This document shows, in pieces, positions 26,265 through 36,660 of a stretch of 64,000 nt of DNA. Each line of letters starts with the position of its first letter. Position 1 is the first letter of the stretch. A model generated the notes under the pieces. That model was given only the letters and a program-made list of their open reading frames with translations, was not told where the DNA came from and searched no databases. Source of the DNA: Pseudobutyrivibrio ruminis AD2017 (GTDB lineage Bacteria > Bacillota > Clostridia > Lachnospirales > Lachnospiraceae); contig NZ_AUJQ01000008.1 in NCBI RefSeq assembly GCF_000424305.1, positions 1 to 64,000 on the forward strand, written 5' to 3'. A program made the translations under genes and the position numbers.

Positions 26265-27815
26265 TTACGACTGAGGGAACATGCCGCGAAGCATTGTAGC
26301 CATAGAACCTGTACGTGATCTTTCGTATGGCTTTCCCCTCAGGTATAATTCTGAAACATTAAGCTTCTTTAATTCTTTAACTGGAACCTCGTATGGGTTA
26401 GCATCAAGCACTACAATATCGCAGCTCTTTCCCATTTCAAGAGTTCCTCTTTCCTTCTCATCAAATAATGATACAGCTCCATTATATGTTGCCATTCTAA
26501 GAGCATCATATACAGAAACAGATTCTTCAGGGTTTGGATTATTGCAGGCATCATGAATCCATTTAATAGGGTCTGGATCTGATGCAGGCGCATCCGAATT
26601 AAAGCAGAGCCTAATTCCCATATCTTTCATTGTCTTAAGTGGATTGATGAAATTGTACTGGGTTTCTGAAAGCATACCCCTAATAAAATCATCCACACCC
26701 TTAACGTTTGAAAGAAGTGATGGTCTTACAGAAATCATAATATTGTATTTGCTGCAAATCTTAAGGCATCTCTTTGTTGGAAGAGAACCATGAAGAATTA
26801 TATGTCTGTGGTCATATCTTGGATAATCCTCTAACGCCATTGCTATTGCATTAACAGCCTGTTCAAAGGCTGCATCACCAACAGCATGAAGTGCTATCTG
26901 ATATCCTGCTCTATTTGCGTTGACGCAGAATTTCTGAACTTCAACATCATCATAATAAGATACGCCACGATGCTTAGCATCAGCATATTCATCAATAAGA
27001 TATGCATCCTGATTTGCAAATGTACCATCAAGGTTGGCAAATACAACTCTTGTCATATCCTTCTTGGCAATCTTGTCTACGTTAGAGCACTGATATGCTA
27101 CCTTTATCTGCATTCCATTATCAAGACCTTTAGCAACAGAACGTTCCATATCAAAGTCATAGTCTCTAACGAAACCAAGACCACTGGCTGAACAAATAAG
27201 TCCAATACCTCTGCTGGCAAGGAAATCTGCAGTTTCCACCATGGAATCAATAACCTTTTTGGTTGAAAGACCATGTGATACAAATTCTGTCGCAGTAACA
27301 AATGCCTCCTGCTTCAATTCACCAGTTTCTGGATTAAAGCCTCTAAGATTCTCAATCCTAGTTTTTACAGCATCGATAAACATTGAGTTACAAACAGCAG
27401 AATGAGCATCATGCTTTAAAATGATAGCTGGCTTGTTTGGACAAGCCTTATCCATCTGTTCTCTAAGCAACAAATAACCTTCTGAAACAGAAAATTCAGT
27501 GGCGCCAAATCCAACTACTATATTTTCTTTGGTGGTACTTGCATATTCTTCTAGTGCCTCAAGTATCTTTGCATTTGAATCTGTATCACTAATAGGAAAC
27601 ATTCTATGCAAAACAGAGAAGCCTGAATAATGGGCGTGGGTATCTACAAATGCAGGTAAAGCGACACCCGCTCCCAATTCAATAGGCGGAATCATTTCAT
27701 ATTGAGTTGGCAAGGTATTGCCAATATATGCAATTCTACCTTCTCTTTCAACTAAATAATTTGCGATAGTATTATTTTCATCACATGTTATTATTGTTCC
27801 ATGAAAAACCTGCAT
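26265..27815 (-). CDS. amidohydrolase of the YtcJ type
   Basis: The 516-residue metal-dependent hydrolase has the HxH motif in VDTHAHYSGF, later zinc ligands in IALHAVGDAA and IILHGS, and an Asp in CFNSDAPASDPDP. The C-terminal segment CDIVVLDANPYEV is typical. Members act on diverse amides and N-acyl compounds in the cytoplasm and substrate prediction is unreliable. It sits between the PPi-PFK and addB with short gaps. Ribosome site GGAGGGG. Confidence 0.88.
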   Translation of the reverse strand: MQVFHGTIITCDENNTIANYLVEREGRIAYIGNTLPTQYEMIPPIELGAGVALPAFVDTHAHYSGFSVLHRMFPISDTDSNAKILEALEEYASTTKENIVVGFGATEFSVSEGYLLLREQMDKACPNKPAIILKHDAHSAVCNSMFIDAVKTRIENLRGFNPETGELKQEAFVTATEFVSHGLSTKKVIDSMVETADFLASRGIGLICSASGLGFVRDYDFDMERSVAKGLDNGMQIKVAYQCSNVDKIAKKDMTRVVFANLDGTFANQDAYLIDEYADAKHRGVSYYDDVEVQKFCVNANRAGYQIALHAVGDAAFEQAVNAIAMALEDYPRYDHRHIILHGSLPTKRCLKICSKYNIMISVRPSLLSNVKGVDDFIRGMLSETQYNFINPLKTMKDMGIRLCFNSDAPASDPDPIKWIHDACNNPNPEESVSVYDALRMATYNGAVSLFDEKERGTLEMGKSCDIVVLDANPYEVPVKELKKLNVSELYLRGKPYERSRTGSMATMLRGMFPQS

Positions 27816-27829
27816 TTCATCCCCTCCGA

Positions 27830-29074
27830 TTATTTATTCTTTTTCTGTGGTCTGCAAATATGACGAGGAATTCCATCAACCATGATTGGTGCAACATCGC
27901 CCTGAATCAATGGCTTAGCATAAGTAATGAATGCCTCTGTTACATATGTTCCATCATGTGTAATCCAATTTCTTGGAACAAGCTTCTCGTCATTAGCAAT
28001 CTTATGAACATCCTTAACCTCTGTACCACACTGATATGGATCATCAGAATGACGGATAAGTGTAACCATCTTTCCTGTATCACCTTCATCAGCAGCAAGA
28101 ACTGCAGCACCACCAACCTGGTATGCCTCCAAAATATCGATACGTGAAGCTAAATGTGAGCCGGCACGCTGTAATGTAGAAAGCTCAATAGCTCTAGTCT
28201 TGCAGCCAAGCTCTCTTCCAATGTAGTTGCAAAGATAAGATGCTGTTCCTGTAAGCTGTTTGTGATTGAAGGCATCTACGAATTCTACGTTGCTTCCTAA
28301 TTCGCATACATATTTGCCGTCCTTTGTATGAATACCTTCAGAAACACAAATAACAACAGAATGCTGCTGCTTTAATAGCTTTTCTACTCTCTCTTTAAAT
28401 TTTTCAACGTCAAATGGAACCTCTGGCAAGTAGATTAAATCTGGGCCCTCACAATCCTCACCCTTGGCAAGAATGGAAGCACCTGTAAGCCAACCTGCAT
28501 TACGTCCCATAATTTCAACTATTGTAACAAGTCCTTTATCGTACTCTAAACAATGTCCATCACGAATAATTTCCTTAACAGATGTACCGATATATTTAGC
28601 AGCGCTACCATAACCTGGTGTATGGTCTGTAAGTGCTAAATCATTGTCGATAGTCTTAGGACATCCTATAAATCTGATATTTGAACCTGTGATAATTGCA
28701 TAATCGGAAAGCTTTTTGATGGTGTCCATGGAATCATTTCCACCGATGTAAATTAAAGCTTCGATTTCGAGTTTGTTAAGAATCCCGAAGATTTTCTCGT
28801 ATGTTTCCATGTCCTCGTGGATTTCTGGAAGTTTAAATCTGCATGAACCTAGATATGCAGCTGGTGTACGTTTCAAAAGCTCAACATCCAAATCGTTCTT
28901 GATGTAATCGGAAAGGTCTATATAATCCTCTTCCATAAGGCCTTTAATGCCATGAAGCATACCGTATATCTTTCCTGCCCCACGGTCTTTTGCTGTTCTG
29001 ATAACTCCCGCTAAAGAAGAGTTAATTGCTGCGGTTGGGCCGCCAGATTGTCCCACAATTACATTTCCAGTCAT
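27830..29074 (-). CDS. pfp: pyrophosphate-dependent 6-phosphofructokinase
   Basis: The 414-residue protein starts MTGNVIVGQSGGPTAAINSS. It carries GGNDSMDT, with Asp at the position that is Gly in ATP-dependent enzymes, and GCPKTIDNDL, with the Lys of PPi-dependent enzymes. These two residues distinguish PPi use. Catalytic Asp residues lie in TIDND. MGRNAGW, for fructose 6-phosphate binding, is present. It converts fructose 6-phosphate to the bisphosphate in glycolysis, reversibly. The ORF extends to 29095, but GGGAGG within that extension precedes the ATG at 29072-29074 by 9 bases, so the shorter start is used. Confidence 0.93.
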   Translation of the reverse strand: MTGNVIVGQSGGPTAAINSSLAGVIRTAKDRGAGKIYGMLHGIKGLMEEDYIDLSDYIKNDLDVELLKRTPAAYLGSCRFKLPEIHEDMETYEKIFGILNKLEIEALIYIGGNDSMDTIKKLSDYAIITGSNIRFIGCPKTIDNDLALTDHTPGYGSAAKYIGTSVKEIIRDGHCLEYDKGLVTIVEIMGRNAGWLTGASILAKGEDCEGPDLIYLPEVPFDVEKFKERVEKLLKQQHSVVICVSEGIHTKDGKYVCELGSNVEFVDAFNHKQLTGTASYLCNYIGRELGCKTRAIELSTLQRAGSHLASRIDILEAYQVGGAAVLAADEGDTGKMVTLIRHSDDPYQCGTEVKDVHKIANDEKLVPRNWITHDGTYVTEAFITYAKPLIQGDVAPIMVDGIPRHICRPQKKNK

Positions 29075-29104
29075 TTCATAATACCTCCCAATCATTAAAG
29101 TTAG

Positions 29105-29365
29105 TTAGTCTTCTTCAGGTAAATCCCTAAAAAAGCCTGCGATAATATCACATACGCACCAAATACCTCCTCCAATAGTGGATGCGATAAATATCTTAAA
29201 TATATTGATAATGAGAATACCAGCTGTAAGTGTGCCACCAGTAAAGCCTGTAACCAGCCAATAGACTGGGCGTGCAAACAGCCAATAACCACCAATATAC
29301 AACCCCAAAACTGTGCCAAGAACGCTAAATAACACAGCTAAAGCCTTCTTTGCATTCTTTTTCAT
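29105..29365 (-). CDS. small membrane protein, two or three helices
   Basis: The 86-residue protein has hydrophobic segments at about 6-28, 38-60 and 61-76, an N-terminal MKKNAKK and an acidic end (DLPEED). The helices are Gly-rich. There is no recognised family. A GGAG ribosome site precedes the ATG. It lies between the PAP2 phosphatase and PPi-PFK genes in the same direction. Confidence 0.75.
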   Translation of the reverse strand: MKKNAKKALAVLFSVLGTVLGLYIGGYWLFARPVYWLVTGFTGGTLTAGILIINIFKIFIASTIGGGIWCVCDIIAGFFRDLPEED

Positions 29366-29398
29366 AAAAAAACTCCAAATTGTAAAAGATTATTATAC

Positions 29399-29932
29399 TT
29401 AAAATGGTAGCATAAGAAGACCGAAAACGCTACAAAAAATACCGTAACAAATTATAGATATTATAGCTGCGATGGCAAATCCGGCCACAACATCCTTAAT
29501 AAAGTGAACTCCTCCTATTACCCTGATAACAGCAAGGATAAGTCCTAACAGGCATAAAATGCCACAAATAACTGGAAATACCTGGCCTATAGTAAAGGCC
29601 ACAATGAAAATAGAGAAAACATGTCTGCTTGGGAAGCTTTTCCCCTTAGTGTCCTTCTTCAATACAGGTGTAAAATCGTACACCTCGTATGGTCTAGGGG
29701 AGCTTAAAAGCTTTCTGTACAAGCTTACTATAATGAAAGAAACTCCTGTTACAAGCAGGCTTCGATACAATAATAACCCCTTGTCATTAGGAATTTGCAT
29801 AAAAGAATACACGAGAAAACCTGCATATAACAAAACAGTTATATAAGTAATGGCCTTGTCCAGCAAATTAAGCACTGTAACAAGACCATTATTATTTTTA
29901 ATTCGTTCTGAAATTAATCTGTAAGATATCAT
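29399..29932 (-). CDS. PAP2-family membrane phosphatase
   Basis: The protein has about 177 residues and five to six helices. The three phosphatase motifs are present: YRKLLSSPRP, FPSRHVFS and RVIGGVHFIKDVVAG, whose histidines and arginines form the active site. It probably dephosphorylates undecaprenyl pyrophosphate or a phospholipid at the membrane surface. The extended ORF begins with GTG at 29944 inside carD. AGGTG precedes the ATG at 29930-29932, so I choose that start. Confidence 0.88.
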   Translation of the reverse strand: MISYRLISERIKNNNGLVTVLNLLDKAITYITVLLYAGFLVYSFMQIPNDKGLLLYRSLLVTGVSFIIVSLYRKLLSSPRPYEVYDFTPVLKKDTKGKSFPSRHVFSIFIVAFTIGQVFPVICGILCLLGLILAVIRVIGGVHFIKDVVAGFAIAAIISIICYGIFCSVFGLLMLPF

Positions 29933-29936
29933 ATAA

Positions 29937-30467
29937 TTAAGCACCTATTAAAAGTGTATCCTGATGAGCCTTGACTGCGTCTTCGAATAGATGCTGTGCA
30001 TACTGAACATCCTTACCCATGGCAAATGCCATTTCCTCATATAACTTGCGACCTGCAAGATTAAGGATTTTCTCATCCATAGCCATTACTTTCTTACCAG
30101 CAGCAATACGATTCCACTTTCTGATAAGAACTGTTTTTACAACGCTAGCCATAGATTCTGGTGTGAACTCAGCCATTACCTCTTTGAATTTGTCCTGAAG
30201 AGCTCTTTCATTAGCTCCTTCGATACACTTGATGTCGTCAATGTTGTCAAGAATTCTAGTAAATGTGTCAAGTCCAGCAACAGGACGAAGCCTTACTGTT
30301 GAACCAACTATTGGAGTAAATACCTTTGCACCTGCCTTAAATACTGGAGACATGCAATAGTACGTTTTGCGAGAACCTTTGCCCATAAGCTCCATGTCGT
30401 CAATATCCTCGATCTGACAAACTCCACTACCCTCATGAACCAAATAATCGCCTACTTGATAATCCAT
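29937..30467 (-). CDS. CarD/CdnL-type RNA polymerase-binding regulator
   Basis: The 176-residue protein has an N-terminal Tudor-like RNA polymerase interaction domain (MDYQVGDYLVHEGSGVCQIEDI, then KTYYCMSP and VFTPI at about 35-53). A helical C-terminal half follows. Family members bind RNA polymerase beta and modulate promoter opening. It is the first gene of the long run leading to addBA. A TATAAT -10 box at 30549-30544 lies upstream on the minus strand. Confidence 0.88.
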   Translation of the reverse strand: MDYQVGDYLVHEGSGVCQIEDIDDMELMGKGSRKTYYCMSPVFKAGAKVFTPIVGSTVRLRPVAGLDTFTRILDNIDDIKCIEGANERALQDKFKEVMAEFTPESMASVVKTVLIRKWNRIAAGKKVMAMDEKILNLAGRKLYEEMAFAMGKDVQYAQHLFEDAVKAHQDTLLIGA

Positions 30468-30673
30468 CTTTCACCATCCTTCTAAACCATAACAACAAGT
30501 ACCTCCATAACTCTATCCCCTTCTTCGAAGTTAATCTAGTTATATTATATCACCTTTTTGGGTTAGAAGAACACAGAAAATTCACATTTGTTAATAATTC
30601 CCACCGATTGTGAAAATATAATTATCTTTTTTGTAAATAATGTCCTATATTCAGACAAATTACAATTTATAAA

Positions 30674-31020
30674 AAAGGGTTAGACTGTGAGCCGGGTTAT
30701 GTCTTTTAAAGTAGTCATCTATCTAGGACCACTGTCGCCAATGGCCTCAAGCGTTCAACCTGATGCTGGCGGGCCGCGTACGCACCGCTTAGAACTTGCT
30801 TCGGATGGGGTTTACATGGCTACCGTTGTTACCAACGATACGGTGGTCTCTTACACCGCCTTTCCACCCTTACTCATATTGCTATGAGCGGTATATTTCT
30901 GTTGCACTATCCTTGGAGTTACCTCCACCAGCCGTTAGCTGGCATCCTTGCCCTGTGAAGCCCGGACTTTCCTCTCCCCTACCATTACAGTAAGGCAGCG
31001 ACTACTCATCTAGCCCCTTA
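30674..31020 (-). ncRNA. rnpB: RNase P RNA
   Basis: The minus strand contains the hallmark GAGGAAAGTCCGGGCT near the 5' end (complement of 30959-30974). It also has AAGGGTGGAAAGGCGGTG, GTAAGAGACCACCG and the 3' conserved ACCCGGCTCACAGTC. The ends (GGGGCTAGA and TCTAACCC) pair as helix P1, followed by a TTTTTT tract at 30676-30671. A TATAAT box at 31038-31033 fits a start near 31025. This is the catalytic RNA that matures tRNA 5' ends. Confidence 0.97.
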
Positions 31021-31040
31021 TTATCATTACTTATTATATA

Positions 31041-32705
31041 TTACAAAATACAACTTCCTCCTATAAACTCACGCACCAACGAATTGTTAGGAATAACATC
31101 TGGTGCCATAGGAATGAAGTAATCTAATAATTTGATTAATCGTTTCGCCTCAGCATACATTGGATGGTCTGGTTCTATAGCGTACAACTGAGGGTCGACA
31201 TATAATTTTAACACAGCCATCTCATAAATTAAAGCTGTATTAAACAAATAATCTGCTTTTTCTTGGAATGGGAAGATATATTTCTCTTCTCCTCTTCTAA
31301 CTGAATCCCACATTGCTATGGTTTCAGCAGCAGATGTAGCACGTGTTCTTGAATCACGTACAATTCTTCTAATTAATCTTCCATCTGTAGTAGACAACGG
31401 ATTGTGCTCATCTATTGAAAGCTGAGTAAGCGCTGACAAGTAAATCTTATATTTACTCTCTGCTGGAAGAGATTCACTCATTTTGTCATTAAGACCATGA
31501 ATACCTTCAATTACAAGAATGTCGTTTTTGCCAAGCTGCATGTAATGATCGTTGTACTCACGCTTACCTGTCTTAAAGTTGAAGTTAGGTAGCAGTACTC
31601 TCTCGCCATTCAAAAGCTTAACCATGCATTCGTTAAAATATGGAACATCAATTCCTTCGATTGATTCGAAGTCTTTCTCACCATATTCATCTATAGGCAT
31701 CTGGTCCCGATTTAAATAAAAATCATCCAAAGGAACTGGATGTGGTACACAGCCTAATGCTCTAAGCTGCGCTGAAAGCTTGTGCGAAAATGTGGTCTTT
31801 CCTGATGAAGAAGGACCTGCCATCATAACAAACTTAACATCCTTTCTATCGGCAATAGTATGAGCTAACTCACCAATGTTTCGCTCCATTATTGCTTCCT
31901 GTGATAGAACAATATCTTTTATTCTGCCTTTAGTAATGGCTTCATTTAATTCACCTACAGTGGAAACTCCTAGAGTCTCTCCGAACTTAGATGCTGCCTG
32001 CTGAACAGAAAACAACTTCATAGGGCGTGAAAACTCTGCCACCACTCTGGTATCTCCTGTAAGCTTATTTCCATTAGGGAACATAAGCATTACACCATTT
32101 TCAAATTTTAATAAATCAAAATAGCCTAAGTAACCTGTAGAAGGAACCATGTAGCCATAAAAGTAATCTTTACATCCGTCCAAATCATAGATGTTAATGT
32201 TTGAACTGGTACGGTATTTCAGAAGCTGTTCCTTGTTAACCATGTTAAACTTGTGGAACATCTCTCTGGCTTCGGAAGTTTTAATGGAATACTTCTTAAG
32301 AGGAATATCTTCTTTTACAAGACGATGCATTACCTGCTTCAGTTCCTCTATCTTATCTGTCGTTATTTCATCCACACCATCAAAGGTGCAGAAATCGCCC
32401 TGTCCAAGCGAATGCTGTACCCTAAGATATGCATGCTTTGGATAAGGATAAACCTCCATTAAAGCTCTCTGTAATAAAAATACAACGCTTCGTCTATACG
32501 CTCTTCGTCCATCTTTATCTGCAGTAGTCAGGAATTCAATGCTTGCATCTTCAGAAACGGTTTTGTTAAGCTCTGCAAGATTGCCATTATATTTTGCAAG
32601 AACAATATCATCTCTGAAATCCTCCTTGTGGCGCTTTGCAATTTCAAGCAAACTAGTTCCGTCCCCATAAGTCTCTTCTTTACCGTTAATGATTACTTTA
32701 GCCAT
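31041..32705 (-). CDS. TGS-domain uridine kinase-like protein
   Basis: The 554-residue three-part protein has an N-terminal TGS domain (1-62). A threonyl-tRNA-synthetase-like second-additional domain follows (about 70-235, with PKHAYLRVQHSLGQGDF and YFYGYMVPSTG). The C-terminal part is a uridine kinase/phosphoribulokinase-type P-loop domain (Walker A GPSSSGKTT at 297-305, then PLDDFY and VIEGIHGLND). It phosphorylates a nucleoside or related compound; the substrate is unproven. The start follows the trmK stop by two bases, so it is the last gene of the dnaG-rpoD operon. Confidence 0.85.
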   Translation of the reverse strand: MAKVIINGKEETYGDGTSLLEIAKRHKEDFRDDIVLAKYNGNLAELNKTVSEDASIEFLTTADKDGRRAYRRSVVFLLQRALMEVYPYPKHAYLRVQHSLGQGDFCTFDGVDEITTDKIEELKQVMHRLVKEDIPLKKYSIKTSEAREMFHKFNMVNKEQLLKYRTSSNINIYDLDGCKDYFYGYMVPSTGYLGYFDLLKFENGVMLMFPNGNKLTGDTRVVAEFSRPMKLFSVQQAASKFGETLGVSTVGELNEAITKGRIKDIVLSQEAIMERNIGELAHTIADRKDVKFVMMAGPSSSGKTTFSHKLSAQLRALGCVPHPVPLDDFYLNRDQMPIDEYGEKDFESIEGIDVPYFNECMVKLLNGERVLLPNFNFKTGKREYNDHYMQLGKNDILVIEGIHGLNDKMSESLPAESKYKIYLSALTQLSIDEHNPLSTTDGRLIRRIVRDSRTRATSAAETIAMWDSVRRGEEKYIFPFQEKADYLFNTALIYEMAVLKLYVDPQLYAIEPDHPMYAEAKRLIKLLDYFIPMAPDVIPNNSLVREFIGGSCIL

Positions 32706-32707
32706 GG

Positions 32708-33424
32708 CTACTCCTCCATTTCAAGCTCGAGCCTTTCAATGCAGTCAAGAGCATCTTCCAGCTCTTTTATTCTTTTTTGTATAGGTGAATCACTGGCTAT
32801 ATCTTTTTTTGAAACTAATTTTTCTAGAATAGATAAGTATTCATTTTTGTTTTTGTTAAGAAGCGTTTTGAATAAGGTTGGCCTCTTCTTGATAATTATC
32901 GGTCCGTATTCAAGCTCTGCATCAGATAAACTGTAATCCAAATCAGGCTCGTAGCAGACCTTAATTATCGGATAGATTTTTCCTTCTTCCATGCATAATG
33001 CTTCATCCAAAAACGAAAAATGATTACCCACTAAAAAGGCTCTAAGCCTATCGTATTCTGACTGTGGCTCTAAAATGATTGTCTTAGCGCTTTTGGCCAC
33101 ATCAATTCCCGCATCAAGTATTCTAGTAATAAGTGCGCCACCCATACCACAAATACATATAGTATCTGCTTCAGAAACTGAAAGCTTTTTAAGACCATCA
33201 GATAGTCTGAAATCCACACTATCTGAGAGCCCATGCAGGCCAACGTTTTCCTTTGCACTGTTAAGTGGTCCCTTATTGACATCCATTGCGATTGCACGGG
33301 TTGCAACATTGCCCTCCAAAAGAGCAATTGTAAGGTATCCATGGTCGCACCCCACATCGCAAATGGTGTCGCATTTTGGTACCATACCATATATAATTTG
33401 TAATCTTTCCGATAATTTTATCAT
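32708..33424 (-). CDS. trmK: tRNA (adenine22-N1)-methyltransferase
   Basis: The 238-residue SAM-dependent enzyme has MIKLSERLQIIYGMVP, then the SAM motif CDVGCDHGYLTIALL (22-36) and CICGMGGALITRIL. The C-terminal part is a coiled-coil helical tail (about 165-236, rich in Glu and Lys). It methylates A22 of certain tRNAs. The position directly after rpoD is conserved across Firmicutes. Confidence 0.93.
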   Translation of the reverse strand: MIKLSERLQIIYGMVPKCDTICDVGCDHGYLTIALLEGNVATRAIAMDVNKGPLNSAKENVGLHGLSDSVDFRLSDGLKKLSVSEADTICICGMGGALITRILDAGIDVAKSAKTIILEPQSEYDRLRAFLVGNHFSFLDEALCMEEGKIYPIIKVCYEPDLDYSLSDAELEYGPIIIKKRPTLFKTLLNKNKNEYLSILEKLVSKKDIASDSPIQKRIKELEDALDCIERLELEMEE

Positions 33425-33452
33425 TTAATTATGTCGATTCTGTTTTTTATTT

Positions 33453-34850
33453 TTATTGATCTAAGTAATCCTTAAGCTTGCGGCTGCGGCTTGGATGACG
33501 AAGCTTTCTTAAAGCCTTTGCTTCAATCTGACGAATACGCTCACGTGTAACGTTAAATTCCTTACCAACTTCCTCAAGTGTGCGGGCCTTACCATCTTCA
33601 AGACCAAATCTAAGGATAAGAACGCGCTGTTCACGCTCTGTAAGTGTATCAAGAACCTCGTGAAGTTGTTCCTTAAGAAGTGTAAATGTTGCAGCCTCTG
33701 CTGGTACTGGTACGTTTTCATCTGGGAGGAAATCACCAAGGTGGCTATCTTCCTCTTCACCGATAGGTGTCTCAAGAGATACTGGCTCCTGAGAAATCTT
33801 GAGGATTTCGTGTACTCTATCTACTGTGATACCCATTGCCTCAGCAATCTCTTCTGGAGTTGGTTCACGGCCATACTCCTGTAGTAACTGTCTAGAAACT
33901 CTGATGAGTTTGTTGATTGTTTCTACCATATGTACAGGAATACGGATTGTACGAGCCTGGTCAGCGATGGCACGTGTAATTGCCTGACGAATCCACCATG
34001 TAGCATATGTAGAGAACTTATATCCCTTGTGATAATCGAACTTTTCTACAGCCTTCATAAGACCAAGGTTACCTTCCTGAATAAGATCAAGGAAAAGCAT
34101 ACCACGTCCAACGTAACGCTTAGCAATAGAAACAACAAGACGAAGGTTTGCCTCAGCAAGCTTATTCTTAGCTTCCTGGTCGCCGTCTTCCATTCTCTGT
34201 GCAAGCTCAACCTCTTCCTCAGCAGAAAGAAGTGGTACCTTACCGATTTCCTTAAGGTACATACGAACTGGATCCTCGATGCTGACAGAATCTGGAACTG
34301 ACATATCGATGTCATCCATATCCTCATCATCACTTGCAAGTAAAAGTGCATCTGAAGGGCCTGATGAGAAGTTTACATCGATTCCCTTTTTATCTAAATA
34401 TGTAAGGATGCGCTCCATCTGCTTAGCATCGATTTTGTAATCCTTTAAGAACTCTGAGATTTCGTAATCTTCAATGATGCTCTTCTGAGACTTAGCAATC
34501 TTAACAAGCTCTGCAACCTTTGAGTCAAGCTCGTCGCTACCAAATGAATCCTCATCGTCATCATCTACATCATCGTCATCTTCATCAACAGTAGTCTTTG
34601 CGCCAACTGATGCTAAGAATTCATCAACATCGTCATCATCTTCCTTCTCATCGATGTTATCAAAATCATGCTCGTTAAACTCAAGATCCTCTACTGAGAT
34701 TTCTTCCATATCGCCGAAGTCAACATCTTTGTCATCAGCCTCTGCATCGTTATCTTCTTCCTCTGCTGCGTCAGCCTCTGCTAAAAATGCATCAGCAGCA
34801 GCCTTTAAATCTCCGTTTTCGATTAATTCGTCAACTTTCTTTTTTGCCAT
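33453..34850 (-). CDS. rpoD: primary sigma factor SigA/RpoD
   Basis: The 465-residue protein has a long, very acidic N-terminal part (about 20-115, runs of Asp and Glu) covering region 1.1. Region 1.2 follows ([20 protein letters not shown]). Regions 2.1-2.4 include [19 protein letters not shown] and [13 protein letters not shown]. Regions 3 and 4 follow, with [23 protein letters not shown] for -35 recognition. It directs housekeeping transcription. It is longer than Bacillus SigA (about 370) because of the acidic stretch. It is cotranscribed with dnaG, 12 bases away. Confidence 0.97.
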   Translation of the reverse strand: MAKKKVDELIENGDLKAAADAFLAEADAAEEEDNDAEADDKDVDFGDMEEISVEDLEFNEHDFDNIDEKEDDDDVDEFLASVGAKTTVDEDDDDVDDDDEDSFGSDELDSKVAELVKIAKSQKSIIEDYEISEFLKDYKIDAKQMERILTYLDKKGIDVNFSSGPSDALLLASDDEDMDDIDMSVPDSVSIEDPVRMYLKEIGKVPLLSAEEEVELAQRMEDGDQEAKNKLAEANLRLVVSIAKRYVGRGMLFLDLIQEGNLGLMKAVEKFDYHKGYKFSTYATWWIRQAITRAIADQARTIRIPVHMVETINKLIRVSRQLLQEYGREPTPEEIAEAMGITVDRVHEILKISQEPVSLETPIGEEEDSHLGDFLPDENVPVPAEAATFTLLKEQLHEVLDTLTEREQRVLILRFGLEDGKARTLEEVGKEFNVTRERIRQIEAKALRKLRHPSRSRKLKDYLDQ

Positions 34851-34862
34851 TTTTATTCCTTT

Positions 34863-36632
34863 CTAGATTGAAATGTCTAAGCGCTCAAGACGCTGTAGTT
34901 GCTTTTTACCTTCCACTAAAGCCTTAAGATTTGTGCCGTTTTTCTGAGCAAGCTCAAGTGAATTCTTTTTTATTCTAAGTAAGGTTTCCTTAAGGGCCTT
35001 ACTAAGATCCGTATTATCTGTCAGCTCTCCAACAGTGGTGTTGAAAAGAGCCGCAACTGTTTTTCGTTCATCGTCCTCCATAAACATGTCAACGATGCGA
35101 GCTGTATCAACAGGTTTGTTTTCGCTAAGGCTTGCAAATACTTCATCTGCAACCTTTTTGTATACCCCTTCTTCAAAATCATCCGGGGCAACATAATCCT
35201 TTATCTTAGGATAAATATCCTGCTGTTCTACAAGCCAGGTAAGTAACAGACGCTGTGACATTTTCATGCCGTCATCCTTTGGCTTTTTGTTTGAAGCCCT
35301 ACTTTCTCTTGAAGCAGATGATGATTTGGCTGTAATACCTGATTGTCCAAGCTCTAATATATATTTTCCAAGGGCAGCCTTTGGAATGTTAAACCTTGCC
35401 GCCACTGATTCGGTGTAGTTTTCCCTCTCAAGTTGAGTAGGAAATTCAGTGACTATCATTCTGGCTACTTCCTTTTGAAAATCTGATTTCTTCTCTGGGT
35501 CAGTAAGGTCGTAATTCTTTTCCTTCATTCTGACCTGATACATAAAGCTGTTTTCCGCATTCAAAATACGTTTTTCGTATTCTTCTGGGCCAAGAGCCTT
35601 TATGAATTCGTCTGGGTCCTTGTAAGGGGACATATTGATAATCCTGCAGGAAATTCCAGCATTCTTAAGAATAGGTATTGCTCTAAGAGCTGCCTTTTGT
35701 CCTGCTCCGTCGGAATCATAGCTAAGGTAAACATCCTTAACGTATCGTTTTAGCATACCTGCATGGCCTTCTGTCAGGGCTGTACCCAGTGATGCTACAG
35801 CATTGTCAAAGCCTGCCTGGTGAAGGGATATAACATCCATATAGCCTTCGCATAGTATAAACTGTTCGCGTCTGGTCTTTCTAGCGAAATACAAACCAAA
35901 AAGTGTTTTTGATTTGTTGAAGATTTCCGTTTCTGGCGAGTTTAGATATTTAGGCTCGCCCTCACCCATTACACGACCACCAAAGGCTACTACCTTACCG
36001 TTGGCATCAAATATAGGAAACATTGCTCTGTTCCAAAATTTGTCATGGCCTCCACGTTTTTCATCTATGGTTACAAGACCGCAATCCTTAAGGATGTTAT
36101 CCTCATACCCCTTGCTTCTAAGATATTTGTACAAGGAATCGGAGTATTTGCTGGTGCAACCAAGTCCAAATTTGTGAAGGGTTTCAGCAGTAAGCTGTCG
36201 CTTTGTGAAATAGCCAAGGGCCTGCTGTCCTTCAGGTGAGCGAAGCATTTTGTAATAATAGGCTGCAGCTTCTTTGTTAATTTCAAAAAGTCTGGTCCTT
36301 TTATCTGCTCTTTGCTTTTCCTGATAAGTCATTTCCCTTTGCGGCAATGTGACGCCGCATTTAGGGGCAAGCTCTTCAACAGCTTCTTTAAAGGTCATGT
36401 TTTCGTATGCCATAAGGAAGCTGAAAACATTACCTCCTGCACCGCAACCAAAGCAATAATACATTTGCTTCTGAGGGCTTACTGAAAATGAGCCTGTCTT
36501 TTCATTATGAAAGGGACATAAGCCAAAATACTGGCTGCCCTTTTTTTGTAAGTTTACATATCTTGAAATTACATCGACGATATCTGTTCTAGAACGAACT
36601 TCTTCGATGATTTCATCAGAATAATAAGGCAT
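34863..36632 (-). CDS. dnaG: DNA primase
   Basis: The 589-residue protein has an N-terminal CHC2 zinc finger (CPFHNEKTGSFSV...YYCFGCGAGG, about 39-66). The RNA polymerase core and Toprim domain carry CEGYMDVISLHQAG, SLGTALTEGH and the metal-binding YDSDGAGQKAA. The C-terminal helicase-binding region follows a Ser-rich linker (about 420-445). It makes primers at the replication fork. It lies between dgt and rpoD in the macromolecular synthesis operon. Confidence 0.97.
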   Translation of the reverse strand: MPYYSDEIIEEVRSRTDIVDVISRYVNLQKKGSQYFGLCPFHNEKTGSFSVSPQKQMYYCFGCGAGGNVFSFLMAYENMTFKEAVEELAPKCGVTLPQREMTYQEKQRADKRTRLFEINKEAAAYYYKMLRSPEGQQALGYFTKRQLTAETLHKFGLGCTSKYSDSLYKYLRSKGYEDNILKDCGLVTIDEKRGGHDKFWNRAMFPIFDANGKVVAFGGRVMGEGEPKYLNSPETEIFNKSKTLFGLYFARKTRREQFILCEGYMDVISLHQAGFDNAVASLGTALTEGHAGMLKRYVKDVYLSYDSDGAGQKAALRAIPILKNAGISCRIINMSPYKDPDEFIKALGPEEYEKRILNAENSFMYQVRMKEKNYDLTDPEKKSDFQKEVARMIVTEFPTQLERENYTESVAARFNIPKAALGKYILELGQSGITAKSSSASRESRASNKKPKDDGMKMSQRLLLTWLVEQQDIYPKIKDYVAPDDFEEGVYKKVADEVFASLSENKPVDTARIVDMFMEDDERKTVAALFNTTVGELTDNTDLSKALKETLLRIKKNSLELAQKNGTNLKALVEGKKQLQRLERLDISI

Positions 36633-36660
36633 TTATTCTCCCGAAAAAATTATTTATTTT

